NCBI RefSeq assembly: GCF_007752535.1
Contig: NZ_CP036426.1
Coordinates: 7,316,001 to 7,380,000, forward strand
DNA from: Tautonia plasticadhaerens
GTDB lineage: Bacteria > Planctomycetota > Planctomycetia > Isosphaerales > Isosphaeraceae
Reading direction: 5' to 3'
DNA: 64,000 nt
Both the position numbers and the translations under genes were made by a program. Shown piece by piece: positions 49,967-58,441 of this stretch (its first letter is position 1; every line of letters starts with the position of its first letter). A model generated the notes under the pieces. It ran no database searches, was not told the DNA's origin, and saw only the letters and a program-made list of their open reading frames with translations.

Positions 49967-50563
49967 ATGGACGCCCGCATCCTGCTGATGGCCCTCGACG
50001 CCCTCTTCCTGCTCGGGATGACGGCCTGGCTCGGCGCGATCCTGTTTGTCTCGTTCGGGGTGGCGCCGATCATCTTCACGATCCTGGACCCCTCCCAGGC
50101 GGCTCGGTTCGTCCGGGCCCTGTTCCCGAGGTATTACGCCTGGGGGGCGACCTCCGCCACGATCGCCCTGGCGTCGTTCACCGGCGGGGTGCTGGTCCTG
50201 CCGGAATACCGGGGCACCTGGGCCCTGGCCCAGATCATGGTCCTGCTGGGAGGGATCCTGATCAACCTCCATTGCGGCAACGTGCTGACGCCCCGGATCA
50301 ACGCCGCCCGGGACGCCGGTCCCGAGCAGGCCGATCGATTCGCCCGGCTCCACCGGAGGAGCGTCCGGCTCAACGGGCTGATGATGCTGGCCGGGGTCGC
50401 CCTGGTCGTCGCCCACGCCTCCCGCCCCGAGCCGACCGGCCCGGGAGTGACCGAGCCGACCCCCTCCGAGCGGGCCCTCAGGGGCGTCGAACGGTGGGAG
50501 GGTCGACACGGCGGCCCCCCGCGAGCCCCCGGCCCGTCGAACCCGATCGATCGGCCGAGGTGA
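49967..50563 (+). CDS. Four-helix membrane protein, DUF4149-like
   Basis: The ATG at 49967 gives 198 residues with four hydrophobic segments (about 5-30, 55-77, 83-103, 136-150). The pattern LGAILFVSFGVAPIIFTILD followed by ALFPRYYAWG, and NVLTPRINAARD later, matches DUF4149/TMEM205-like proteins. The C-terminal 45 residues are Pro/Arg-rich. Function is not established for the family. Confidence 0.65.
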   Translation: MDARILLMALDALFLLGMTAWLGAILFVSFGVAPIIFTILDPSQAARFVRALFPRYYAWGATSATIALASFTGGVLVLPEYRGTWALAQIMVLLGGILINLHCGNVLTPRINAARDAGPEQADRFARLHRRSVRLNGLMMLAGVALVVAHASRPEPTGPGVTEPTPSERALRGVERWEGRHGGPPRAPGPSNPIDRPR

Positions 50564-50715
50564 AGCGTTCGGAGGGGAGGGCCGAGCCCGGCTCGGCCTG
50601 GTTTACCCCCGCTTCCTCGTCGTAGACTCGAAGGAGCCCGGGTCCCGGAGGGTCGGCCGCCGAGGACGGCCCCGGGGCCCGGAGACGCTCCCGACGTCCC
50701 GGGGACGATCCCGTG

Positions 50716-51789
50716 ATGAAGGCCCGATCGAACAGTCATCCCGTCGCCGCCCGCCGCAGCCGATCCGATCGCTTCGTCGAGGCGCTCGACCCGTTCGACC
50801 GCGTCGTGCTCGCCTCCCACATCAACCCCGACCCCGACGCCCTCGCCTCGATGCTCGGCCTGCGGGCCGTGATCGAGCATCGCAGGCCCGAGGTCGACGT
50901 GACGCTGACGCTCGACGGCATGCTCGCCCGCGCCGAGAACCGGGCGATGGTCGAGCTGCTGGAGATCCCGCTGGTGCCCGTCGAGGACGCCCCCAGCGGC
51001 CCCGGCGTCGCCCTGGTCATGGTCGACTCCCAGCCCCACACCGGCAGGCGGGGGAGCGAGGAGGTCACGCCGGTCGCCGTGCTCGACCACCACCAGACCG
51101 GCGGCGAGCTGGACGGCGTCTCGTTCCTCGACATCCGACCCGACATGGGGGCGACCTCGACGATGGTGGCGGGCTACCTGCTGGAGCAGCAGGTCCCGCT
51201 CACCGAGCGGCTGGCCACCGCGCTGTTCTACGGCATCGAGTCGGAGAGCATCGGCTACCCCCGAGAGTCGGGCCCCGCCGACGACGGTGCCCTGGTCTGG
51301 CTCTTCCCCCGGGCCGACAAGGACCTGATGGCCCGGATCCGCAACCCCCGCCTCCCCGAGAGCTACTTCGAGACCGCCCAGCACGCCCTGGCGAACGCCT
51401 TCCTCTACGACGACCTGCTCGTCTGCTGGTGCGGCGAGGTCCCCCAGCCCGACATCATCGCCGAACTGGCCGACTTCTTCATCCGGTTCGACCGGGCCCA
51501 TTGGGTCGTCGCCATCGGCCGATTCCGGGACCAGGTCCGGCTTTCCGCCCGCACCGACTCGCTCGGCGCCCGGAGCGGCGAGGTGCTCCGCGCCGTGGTC
51601 GACGGCCTCGGAACCGCCGGGGGCCACGACAAGCGTGCCGGGGGCTCCATCCCCTTGACCGACCCCCGCCCCGAGGCCATCGAGGAGCTCCTCCGCCTGC
51701 TCCGCCTCCGTCTCTTCGAGCAGCTCGGCGTCTCGGGGGTCCCGGGCCGACGCTTCCTCCCGGCCAGCCCGACCATCCGGGTCCCCTGA
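50716..51789 (+). CDS. DHH-family phosphoesterase (NrnA-like)
   Basis: A GTG at 50713 directly precedes the ATG at 50716; either may be used. The protein has the DHH motifs SHINPDPDALASM, MVDSQP, VLDHHQTGG and a C-terminal DHHA1 domain with GTAGGHDKRAGG. Such proteins hydrolyse very short oligoribonucleotides or 3'-phosphoadenosine phosphate. The length of 357 residues is close to NrnA. The stretch between the domains (FPRADKDLMARIRNP) is typical. Confidence 0.88.
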   Translation: MKARSNSHPVAARRSRSDRFVEALDPFDRVVLASHINPDPDALASMLGLRAVIEHRRPEVDVTLTLDGMLARAENRAMVELLEIPLVPVEDAPSGPGVALVMVDSQPHTGRRGSEEVTPVAVLDHHQTGGELDGVSFLDIRPDMGATSTMVAGYLLEQQVPLTERLATALFYGIESESIGYPRESGPADDGALVWLFPRADKDLMARIRNPRLPESYFETAQHALANAFLYDDLLVCWCGEVPQPDIIAELADFFIRFDRAHWVVAIGRFRDQVRLSARTDSLGARSGEVLRAVVDGLGTAGGHDKRAGGSIPLTDPRPEAIEELLRLLRLRLFEQLGVSGVPGRRFLPASPTIRVP

Positions 51790-52338
51790 GGATTTCGGTC
51801 GTGGCCCTCCCTCCCACGCCCGATCCGGTCCTCGCCTCAGTCCCCGCCGAGGCGGGCAGACGTTTCCAGTCAACCAGGATGCAACCTCGAGACCACGGTT
51901 GCACGATCCCCCTCCTTCTCCTGCAACCGATTTCACGTGATCTCAGGCGACTCCTCCTGTACTCCTTGCGCCGCGAAAGTCCTGGCCACGTGTCGAGCCA
52001 CTACCTTCTGGAATGCCGCTGCCGTTCCTCCCGTCGGATGCGAGACGCCCGCACTCTGCCCTTGCCCTGAATTGCCCACGCGGCACAATCGCGCCACGGC
52101 ATCAGCGGCGGATCGAATTCACCGACGTGAACCGCCACCGTCGGATACGAAACCACTGATGCCGGCGCAAAGAATCGGGTCAAGACTACGCGAAAATGGT
52201 GGAAAACCGGTCACATCAGCCCGCAGATCTCAACAAATAGTTAATTTGTGTCGTAATGAAACAAGTCCGTCGAGCGGAGTTTGTCGGCTGAGCCAGGAAT
52301 CGAGGCAGGTTGACCCATCTTCAGATCGTCGCCCGAGC
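51790..52338. other. Left border of the low-GC island, noncoding
   Basis: GC content falls within this 549-base stretch: it starts as usual Isosphaeraceae-like sequence and by about 52200 contains AT-rich words (AAATAGTTAATTTG). It includes the left copy of the direct repeat at 52053-52228. Frames crossing it are short and have unlike composition to real genes, so I call no CDS here. Confidence 0.55.
52053..52228. repeat. Left copy of imperfect direct repeat flanking the island
   Basis: ACTCTGCCCTTGCCCTGA followed by CGCGGCACAATCGCGCCACG and ATCAGCGGCGG (52053-52111) recurs in the same orientation at 54778-54837. About 60-80 bases further on, a second similar block (CAAGAnTnCGCGnAAnTG then GTGGAAnAACCGG) is also shared. 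The two copies diverge by substitutions and small gaps, so they are old or evolve fast. Confidence 0.8.
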
Positions 52339-53628
52339 TCATGACGCAGAGCAGGCGGCTTGGAACTCCGAATCGTTCTTCAAGCTGGATTCGAGTCGAC
52401 CAGCGATGCCGCTAGCCCAGGCGGCCTGGACGAGCATCGAGATGTAATCGAGGAGGGCCTCATCTGGCTTAAGGGTCTTGAGCGCCTCAGCCATACGCTC
52501 GATGTCCGTCTCCTCTGCCCCGATGGCCCGGCCGTGCTCCTGAATGATGTTCAACTCACCCTGCCCTAGCAACTCGGTATCCGCGTAGAGGGATCGCAGA
52601 TCTTTCGAACCTTTAGTCCTGACGAATTTCATCCCAAACTCGGCCAATGTCTCTGCTGCGGCCTCGCCGATTCGCGGATCCGAGGAAATCGACGCGACTA
52701 GTCTCTCTGCATCGATTGTCTGGCCGAAGGCAGGAACTATTGCCCCCAAGAACAACCGCATAAAAGCACGGTCCGACTTTGCACGCTCCGCCGCAGCGTT
52801 GAGTTCGGGTAGCTTGATCGTGCTCTGGAGCGAACGCAGCTTGTCTGCCGCTTTAGCGGCTGCGGCCTCGTACGGCGGTGGTGGGGCGTTGTCACGGACG
52901 GCGGCTTGGATGTCTTCCTTCCGCATCCGCATCAGGTTCGGGTTATTCGCCAGAGTAAGGTCGAACAGGTGTCGGGGAACCCACACATTGTTCGCATCTT
53001 CGTCCAGATCCTTGATGAGCCTAGTGACCTTCCGATCGGCTTCGGCCTTTCCGATCTCCTCAGGCCAGTCGGGAGTGTCGACTCGCGAAAAGAGGTTGCC
53101 GACAAGCCATCCTAGCTTGTTTCGGAAAGGCGAGCGAAGCCGTCCAACGCGGGCTGCCTTAATAATTCGGTAGTGCTCCTTGGAGCGGAGGGCGATGCTG
53201 ACACGCAGAAGCGCGACCGACTCGACCGCGAGCTTCAGGTCACCATCCGGCTCAAGGTAGAACAGGCCTAAGGCCTGTTCGTTCTGGTTGATGATCCGGG
53301 TGACGAGTTCCTTGATCTCCCGACGACCATCGTCGTAATACACGCCAGGTATATTGGTGGCGCATGCATCTCCTAGGAATGTCGGCATCATCGACTCGAG
53401 TGAGCGGATCACGGCGAGGTTAATATACTTCGCCTTGCACTCGCCCCCTCGGACAACGAGGTCGCATGTTTGGGAGATGACGATAAATCCTAAATACTTG
53501 TCATCGCAAAAGTATTTGTGAATTGTGCCTAGCACCTTCAGCAGGCGCTCAGATCGCTGGATGATGTCGCCCTGGTAGAGGTCGCCGGTCGGCTTCTTCC
53601 TCTTCTCATACGTCCAATGGCTCGGCAC
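52339..53628 (-). CDS. Island protein of 429 residues, unknown function
   Basis: This third gene of the low-GC cassette starts at a GTG (53626-53628), 15 bases after the 71-residue gene stops. The N-terminus holds DLYQGDIIQ (residues 16-24) and FIVISQTCDLVVRGGEC (48-64), a small conserved-looking Cys-containing motif. The rest is helical: a charged middle region and a C-terminal helical bundle (ADKLRSLQSTIKLPELNAAAERA). There is no membrane segment, nucleotide-binding loop or recognisable nuclease motif. The codon choice (ATA, TTA, AAT in use) differs from neighbours and indicates transfer. I do not recognise the family. Confidence 0.8.
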   Translation of the reverse strand: MPSHWTYEKRKKPTGDLYQGDIIQRSERLLKVLGTIHKYFCDDKYLGFIVISQTCDLVVRGGECKAKYINLAVIRSLESMMPTFLGDACATNIPGVYYDDGRREIKELVTRIINQNEQALGLFYLEPDGDLKLAVESVALLRVSIALRSKEHYRIIKAARVGRLRSPFRNKLGWLVGNLFSRVDTPDWPEEIGKAEADRKVTRLIKDLDEDANNVWVPRHLFDLTLANNPNLMRMRKEDIQAAVRDNAPPPPYEAAAAKAADKLRSLQSTIKLPELNAAAERAKSDRAFMRLFLGAIVPAFGQTIDAERLVASISSDPRIGEAAAETLAEFGMKFVRTKGSKDLRSLYADTELLGQGELNIIQEHGRAIGAEETDIERMAEALKTLKPDEALLDYISMLVQAAWASGIAGRLESSLKNDSEFQAACSAS

Positions 53629-53643
53629 GGTCTATTCGCGCTC

Positions 53644-53859
53644 TCAGAATGCGGTGTCCTTGTCGAATGTCTTCGGCTCGCGTGGGGCGTAGCGAAGATC
53701 GAGCGAGCCAGACTTAGCAGTGGTCACCACGGTCCGCACCTGCCCACTGGGAGGTGCGGTGGTGGCATGCATGTTGACCGAGAACCCGACCGCCTTCTCG
53801 TACTTGACGCCGGCCAAGGACTCGCAAGTCGTGAAGGCTTCACCTTTTTTTATCTTCAT
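53644..53859 (-). CDS. Small island protein of 71 residues, unknown function
   Basis: The ATG at 53859 follows GACGGGAG by eight bases. Its first 20 bases overlap the end of the upstream gene and its stop is 15 bases before the next start, so it is the middle gene of a tightly packed operon. The sequence starts basic (MKIKKGEAF) and continues with beta-like stretches (KAVGFSVNMHATT, GQVRTVVTTAKSG). No motif is recognised. Its size and position would fit a small partner or immunity protein, but that is speculation. Confidence 0.65.
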   Translation of the reverse strand: MKIKKGEAFTTCESLAGVKYEKAVGFSVNMHATTAPPSGQVRTVVTTAKSGSLDLRYAPREPKTFDKDTAF

Positions 53860-54490
53860 TGTTGATACTCCCGTCGGGAATTCCGAGGCACTTGTATAGG
53901 ATGTCGTCGACCTGTTTACTTAAGGTTCCGGTGGTGATCGAGAACCACTCGATCAGATCCTTCGTTTCGTTCGATTCTCGGTGGAAATTGAGCAGAATGG
54001 AATAGTTCTGGTCCGCCTCCTGACTGACGACGATCCTGATCTCGCCCTTCTTCCACCGGACAGCCCGACTGACCGAGCGCGTAAGCACGAGCAATTCTAG
54101 GTCGGAGAACGCCTGATCGATCTCGTGCCCGACCGCTTCGGCCAGCGCCTCAAGCGGTTTCTCAGACTTGTACCTGAAATTGATGCCCGCGGCAGTTACC
54201 GGCGTCTCGGGGAGCGACTGGAGCGCCTTTTTGGCTATGCCCATCGCCTTCTTGATACCGGCGTTGGTGGAATACTCTGGGCTGATAATGAGCCGATCGC
54301 TTCCGGCGATGACGTTGATGTCCTCGTGCCGAACCTTGAAAGGGGCTAGAACATCGAGAGGAACGAAGACCTCCAACTGAGTGCCTGCGGGAAGCCCGAA
54401 GAGACGCTTCGATATCCCCGATGGTGTGAGGATGGCGCGGTTCCACGCCCCAAGAACGACCACGCTCCAATCGACCGGCGCGATGAGCAT
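53840..54490 (-). CDS. Island protein of 216 residues, unknown function
   Basis: I choose the ATG at 54490 because TTGAGGAAG lies about nine bases upstream; a GTG at 54571 would add 27 residues but lacks a ribosome binding site. The protein is mixed alpha-beta: an N-terminal beta part (DWSVVVLGAWNRAILTPSGI, LEVFVPLDVLAPFKV), a central DRLIISPEYSTNAGIKKAMGIAKKALQSLP, then GINFRYKSEKPLEALAEAVG and a C-terminal beta-rich end. The central pattern faintly recalls TIGR04255-type sporadic proteins, not enough to assign. It is the first gene of the cassette. Confidence 0.75.
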   Translation of the reverse strand: MLIAPVDWSVVVLGAWNRAILTPSGISKRLFGLPAGTQLEVFVPLDVLAPFKVRHEDINVIAGSDRLIISPEYSTNAGIKKAMGIAKKALQSLPETPVTAAGINFRYKSEKPLEALAEAVGHEIDQAFSDLELLVLTRSVSRAVRWKKGEIRIVVSQEADQNYSILLNFHRESNETKDLIEWFSITTGTLSKQVDDILYKCLGIPDGSINNEDKKR

Positions 54491-55014
54491 CGAACGCCAC
54501 TTCCTCAATGAAGGCGGAAGAACCTCTCCGCAGATATTCTGTGAGGGCGGGGCACGGTTGACATCACCCACCCGACGGGGCCAAGCTATCTCGAATTCTG
54601 CCGAATGTCAAGCAATTGCAACGCTTTGCGGCGACAGACCATAACGCATCTCCCGGCTATGCCGAATCTCCATTCGAAGACGCATCGTTCGCTCCGCCGT
54701 TACTCCGCATCATATCGTAGGGGGCATGCCAACCGGGATCCAGTCGAGCACTGGGCATTGATCCAGCCTCGTGATCCACTCTGCCCTTGCCCTGATCCGG
54801 CCTTCGCGGCACAATCGCGCCACGTCATCAGCGGCGGGTAGCGGATCACCTGGGTGATCCATCTCCCGCCGGCTCCCGCCGGGTAGGTGTCGGGCACAAG
54901 GAAAGGCATCAAGAATTCGCGGAATGGGTGGAAGAACCGGCGTGTTACTCCGCAAACTTCGAATTATCAATTTCCGGTGACTCTTGTAACTCGCTTGCCC
55001 GCAAGGACTTGAAG
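54491..55014. other. Right border of the low-GC island, noncoding
   Basis: This 524-base stretch between the first cassette gene and the oxidoreductase gene is mixed in composition and contains the right copy of the direct repeat. A cassette promoter should lie here reading leftward, but I cannot point to a convincing pair of boxes. Short frames crossing it are not credible genes. Confidence 0.5.
54778..54967. repeat. Right copy of imperfect direct repeat flanking the island
   Basis: This is the counterpart of 52053-52228 in the same orientation. The core 54778-54837 is highly similar, the segment 54890-54945 (CATCAAGAATTCGCGGAATG, then GTGGAAGAACCGG) less so. Similarity may continue faintly to GACTC...TTGTA...CTTGC just before the oxidoreductase gene, which resembles bases about 51950-51980 to the left of the left copy. 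Confidence 0.8.
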
Positions 55015-56061
55015 ATGGTCGGCATTGGGATTGTCGGGATTGGCTTCATGGGCATGATCCACTACCTGGCCGCCCGGAAGGTCCCGGGGGCGAAGGTGGC
55101 GGCGATCTGCAGCCGGGATCCGAGGAAGTTGGCCGGGGACTGGACCGGGATCCAGGGGAACTTCGGGCCCAAGGGGGAGCAGATGGACCTGACCGGCGTC
55201 GCCGGTCACGCCTCCTTCGACGCCCTGCTGGCGGACGACTCGGTCCAGCTCGTCGACCTCTGCGTGCCCAACGAGCAGCACGCGAGCCAGGCCATCAAGG
55301 CCCTGGAGGCCGGCAAGCACGTGCTGGTCGAGAAGCCGATCGCCCTCTCCACCGACGACGCCGACCGCATGGTGGCCGCTGCGAGGCGGGCGGGACGGCT
55401 ACTGATGGTCGCCCACGTCCTGCCCTATTTCCCGGAGTTCGCCTTCGCCCGCCGGGCGATCGCCTCGGGCGAATACGGCACGCTCAAGGCGGCGCACTTC
55501 AAGCGGGTGATCTCGAAGCCCGACTGGTCCGGCGGCGTGGCCGACCTGCAATCCAACGGCGGCCCGGCGATCGACCTGCACATCCACGACACGCACTTCG
55601 TCGGCCTGGTCTGCGGGGTGCCGAAGGCCGTGCAGAGCCGGGGGGTGGTCGAGGACGGGGTGGTGCTCCACCTCGACACCCAGTACCTCTTCGACGGCCC
55701 CGAGCCCAGCGTCTCCGCCCTCTCCGGGGCGTTGAGCCAGGCGGGCCGGCCGTTCACCCACGGCTACGAGATCTACCTGGAGCGGGCCACCCTCGCCTTC
55801 GAGGCGGCCACCCTCGGCGAGAAATTCCACCTGGCGATGCCCGTCTCGGTCATCCTGCCCGACGGCTCGGTCGAGCACCCCGAGCTGGGCGGCGGCGACC
55901 CGATCGACGCCTTCGCCCGGGAGATCGGCGCGGCCGTCTCGGCGGTCGAGTCGGGCACGGAGGCGCCGGAACTCTCGGGGGAGCTGGCCAGGCAGGCCCT
56001 GGTCCTCTGCCACGCCGAGGTCGAGAGCGTGAAGTCGGGCACGTCGGTCTCGCTTTCCTGA
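55015..56061 (+). CDS. Gfo/Idh/MocA-family oxidoreductase, possible GnnA-like
   Basis: The ATG at 55015 has AAGGA seven bases upstream, which rules out the in-frame TTG at 55009. The 348-residue protein has an N-terminal Rossmann motif IGIVGIGFMGMIHYLAA, the dinucleotide and substrate motif HVLVEKPIALS (EKP) and a conserved GGPAIDLHIHDTHFVGLV. It lies 160 bases upstream of lpxA. In Acidithiobacillus a Gfo/Idh/MocA enzyme (GnnA) next to lpxA oxidises the 3-OH of UDP-GlcNAc for amide-linked lipid A; by position this could be similar. The partner aminotransferase GnnB is not in the window. Confidence 0.85.
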   Translation: MVGIGIVGIGFMGMIHYLAARKVPGAKVAAICSRDPRKLAGDWTGIQGNFGPKGEQMDLTGVAGHASFDALLADDSVQLVDLCVPNEQHASQAIKALEAGKHVLVEKPIALSTDDADRMVAAARRAGRLLMVAHVLPYFPEFAFARRAIASGEYGTLKAAHFKRVISKPDWSGGVADLQSNGGPAIDLHIHDTHFVGLVCGVPKAVQSRGVVEDGVVLHLDTQYLFDGPEPSVSALSGALSQAGRPFTHGYEIYLERATLAFEAATLGEKFHLAMPVSVILPDGSVEHPELGGGDPIDAFAREIGAAVSAVESGTEAPELSGELARQALVLCHAEVESVKSGTSVSLS

Positions 56062-56221
56062 TCGGTTCGTTCCCAGATCGGTTGGTCGAAGGGCGGAGCT
56101 TCTCCCGATGAGGACCACACTCCTCGAGTGAAGAACCGGGAATCGCGGCGGCCGGACCGCCGATGATTCGCAGTGAAGGGCGACAGGACGTCGCCCGAGG
56201 CCGCAGCAGGAGGCACTGGCG

Positions 56222-57046
56222 ATGCCGCTGACCCTCTCCGAATCGGACCTGATCCACCCGACCGCCGTCATCAGCGCCGAGGCCGAGCTGGCCCCCGACG
56301 TCCAGGTCGGGCCCTTCGCCATCGTCGAGGGGCCGGTCCGGGTCGGATCGGGCTGCGTGATCGAGGGGCACGCCTGCCTGTCCGGCCCGCTGGAGCTGGG
56401 GCGGGACAACTTCGTCGGCCACGGCGCCGTGCTCGGCAAGCCTCCCCAGCACCGCCTCGACCCCGGCGACGGCACCACCCTCGTCATCGGCGACGGCAAC
56501 GTTATCCGCGAGTACGTGACGATCCACCGGGGCACCTCGGAGCGGGGTGAGACCCGGATCGGCCACCGCAACTACCTAATGATCAGCAGCCACGTCGGCC
56601 ACGACGCGGTGATCGGCGACGGCTGCACGATCGTCAACGGCGCCGTGATCGGCGGCCACGCCGAGCTGCAGGACGGCTGCATCCTCTCGGCCCACGCGGC
56701 GGTGCAGCAGCGGGTCCGGATCGGCCGCCTGGCGATGATCGGCGGGCTCGGCTCGACGACCCGGGACGTGCCGCCGTTCGTCCTGCTGCAGGGCTACAAC
56801 GCCGTCTCGGGGCTGAACCTCGTCGGCCTCCGACGCGCGGGGTTCTCGGTGGAGGCGATCAACGCCCTCCGGGACGCCTACCGGATCCTCTACAAGGAAG
56901 GCCGGACCCGGTCGACCGCCCTGGAGCGGATCGAGGCCGACCTCGGCCAGGTCGCCGAGGTGGCCGAATTCGCCTCGTTCATCCGGGAGAGCGTCCTCGG
57001 CATCAACCCCGCGCGGGACACCGATCGGCAGAACCGCACCTACTGA
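56222..57046 (+). CDS. lpxA: Acyl-ACP-UDP-N-acetylglucosamine O-acyltransferase
   Basis: The 274-residue protein is a left-handed beta-helix of hexapeptide repeats followed by a C-terminal helical domain. LpxA-specific sequence includes PPQHRLDPGDGTTLVIGDGNVIREY (split by turns), the catalytic histidine region MISSHVGHDAVIGDG, and DVPPFVLLQGYNAVSGLNLVGLRRAGFS. It starts lipid A synthesis by acylating UDP-GlcNAc or a 3-amino analogue. Length is close to the E. coli enzyme. Confidence 0.95.
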   Translation: MPLTLSESDLIHPTAVISAEAELAPDVQVGPFAIVEGPVRVGSGCVIEGHACLSGPLELGRDNFVGHGAVLGKPPQHRLDPGDGTTLVIGDGNVIREYVTIHRGTSERGETRIGHRNYLMISSHVGHDAVIGDGCTIVNGAVIGGHAELQDGCILSAHAAVQQRVRIGRLAMIGGLGSTTRDVPPFVLLQGYNAVSGLNLVGLRRAGFSVEAINALRDAYRILYKEGRTRSTALERIEADLGQVAEVAEFASFIRESVLGINPARDTDRQNRTY

Positions 57047-57172
57047 CCCAGCCCCGGGGAGGGGGACGCCCGACCGGAGGTCCCGAGGGGGACTCGGACG
57101 GCCCAGGGTGTCCCGTCGACGACTCCTGCGGGCCTCCCGGCCTCGACCCGGGACGGGCGGTCGGGTGCGCGG

Positions 57173-57523
57173 TCACGCCGAATCCTCTTCGGCCGGATCG
57201 GCCCGGGGTGCCTGGTCGTCGAGATCGGGGGCGTCCGGGCCGGGCTCGGGGGGCGTCGGCGGCGAGGGCCGGGGGGGATCGGGGATCGGCCCCCGCTCGA
57301 TCGAGGTCCGGATCTGCCGGTACTCGTCCGTGTCGATCTCGCCGGCCTCGTACGCCTCCCGGAACGACTCGGCCAGCTCCTCCCTCGGGTCGCCGGATCG
57401 GTCGTGGAGCCGCCGTCGATAGACGAGGATGATCTGCACGCCCACCGCCAGTACGGCCAACAACCCGGCCATCGCCAGCATCGTGGAGATCAGGTTCCGG
57501 GTCTCGGCTCCCAGCTCGGGCAT
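57173..57523 (-). CDS. Small membrane protein with SHOCT-like segment
   Basis: I start at the ATG 57521-57523 (MPELGAETRN), giving 116 residues; the long open frame upstream is antisense to other genes. One membrane segment spans about 13-35 (LISTMLAMAGLLAVLAVGVQIILV). A short amphipathic unit follows (ESFREAYEAGEIDTDEYRQI), the SHOCT pattern of oligomerising C-terminal domains. The tail is Pro/Asp-rich. Confidence 0.7.
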   Translation of the reverse strand: MPELGAETRNLISTMLAMAGLLAVLAVGVQIILVYRRRLHDRSGDPREELAESFREAYEAGEIDTDEYRQIRTSIERGPIPDPPRPSPPTPPEPGPDAPDLDDQAPRADPAEEDSA

Positions 57524-57636
57524 CTCGTCACGGCCTCCGCGTCCCAGCTTCCCCGCCCGTCGCGACCGGCATCCCGGGACGACTCCCCCCCTTCCCCGGC
57601 GGGTCGGGGGTGGCTGGCCGGCGGCCCGGCGCCCGA

Positions 57637-57642
57637 TATAAT
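57637..57642 (+). promoter_or_regulatory. Perfect -10 hexamer TATAAT upstream of the Gly-rich protein gene
   Basis: TATAAT at 57637-57642 lies about 90 bases before the ATG at 57734. No good -35 box is present at the normal spacing. In so GC-rich a region a chance match is less likely than usual. Confidence 0.4.
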
Positions 57643-57733
57643 GGGACGATAGACGATAACGGGGATCCGGGGTCGGGGCGAGGCCCCTCCCCCGATCGCC
57701 CTCCCTTCCACCCATCCCGAGAGGTCGACCGCC

Positions 57734-58300
57734 ATGACCGCCCTCCGCACCGGCATCGTCGTCGCCCTCGGGCTGCTGGCATTCTCGCCCTCGGCCCGGG
57801 CCCAGGTCCCGAACCTCCCGCCGGGGTTCGGCAACAATTCGTTCGACCCCTTCAGCGCCTACTACGGCTACTACATCCCGAGGAACCAGTCGATCGCCGC
57901 CCAGCGGGCCGGCGGCGCCACCGAGTCGATCAACCTCAACGCCCAGGCCCGGCAGGCCGAGGCCCAGGCCGCCACCCGGGCGGGGGCGCTCTACAATCTC
58001 GATAATCCCTACGAATTCGTCCCCCTGGAAAATCGCAACTTCGTCCGGCCGCCGACGGTCCTCCTCCCCGGCCAGCGTGCCGGCCCCGGGCCCTCTTCCT
58101 TCTACGGCCGGCCGCACGGCGCCTACAGCAACGCCCGGGTTGGCGGAGCCGCCAACGGCGGACGGCTCCCGCAATCCCGAGGAATCGGCGGCATGGGAGG
58201 TACGGGAGGCATGCGGGGCATGGGAGGTATGGGGAATTTCGGGAACATGGGGAGACCAAACGTGGGTGGCTTCGGCGGCTTCGGCGGCGGCTTCCGGTGA
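57734..58300 (+). CDS. Secreted Gly/Met-rich protein, unknown function
   Basis: The 188-residue protein has a signal peptide (GIVVALGLLAFSPSARAQ), a middle part rich in Asn, Tyr and Pro (SFDPFSAYYGYYIPRNQS), and a low-complexity C-terminus of GGMGGTGGMRGMGGMG type ending in aromatic-Gly repeats (GGFGGFGGGF). Such tails occur on exported planctomycete proteins of unknown role. No domain recognised. Confidence 0.7.
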   Translation: MTALRTGIVVALGLLAFSPSARAQVPNLPPGFGNNSFDPFSAYYGYYIPRNQSIAAQRAGGATESINLNAQARQAEAQAATRAGALYNLDNPYEFVPLENRNFVRPPTVLLPGQRAGPGPSSFYGRPHGAYSNARVGGAANGGRLPQSRGIGGMGGTGGMRGMGGMGNFGNMGRPNVGGFGGFGGGFR

Positions 58301-58441
58301 GTCGGAGGACGATGGGCGAAATCGTAGGGGCCGATCCAGGCTCGCCGCGGGCCGGCCGAGCCGCCCCCTCCGCCCCGGGGCCGATGACCGGGGGGCCGAC
58401 GAGCGGGCGATCGGGGCGAGGTGGGGTCGGGGCGAGGCGGG

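Larger units (their letters stand above)
52053..54967. other. Putative horizontally acquired three-gene island
   Basis: The segment contrasts with the rest of the window in three ways: clearly lower GC, AT-rich third codon positions in its genes, and flanking direct repeats of about 190 bases. The three minus-strand genes (216, 71 and 429 residues) are packed with a 20-base overlap and a 15-base gap. No transposase, integrase or tRNA attachment site is present, so the means of entry is not visible. Function unknown. Confidence 0.7.

Noticed and set aside
52001-52183. Short minus-strand frames in both flanking repeats sharing PPLM-x-WRDCAA
   Set aside because: The shared peptide merely reflects the DNA repeat; reading frames break at different points and no start is supported. 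A decayed gene fragment cannot be excluded.
52339-54490. Mobile element with its own transposase or integrase
   Set aside because: None of the three island proteins shows DDE, HUH or tyrosine/serine recombinase motifs, so I call it an acquired island, not an identified element.
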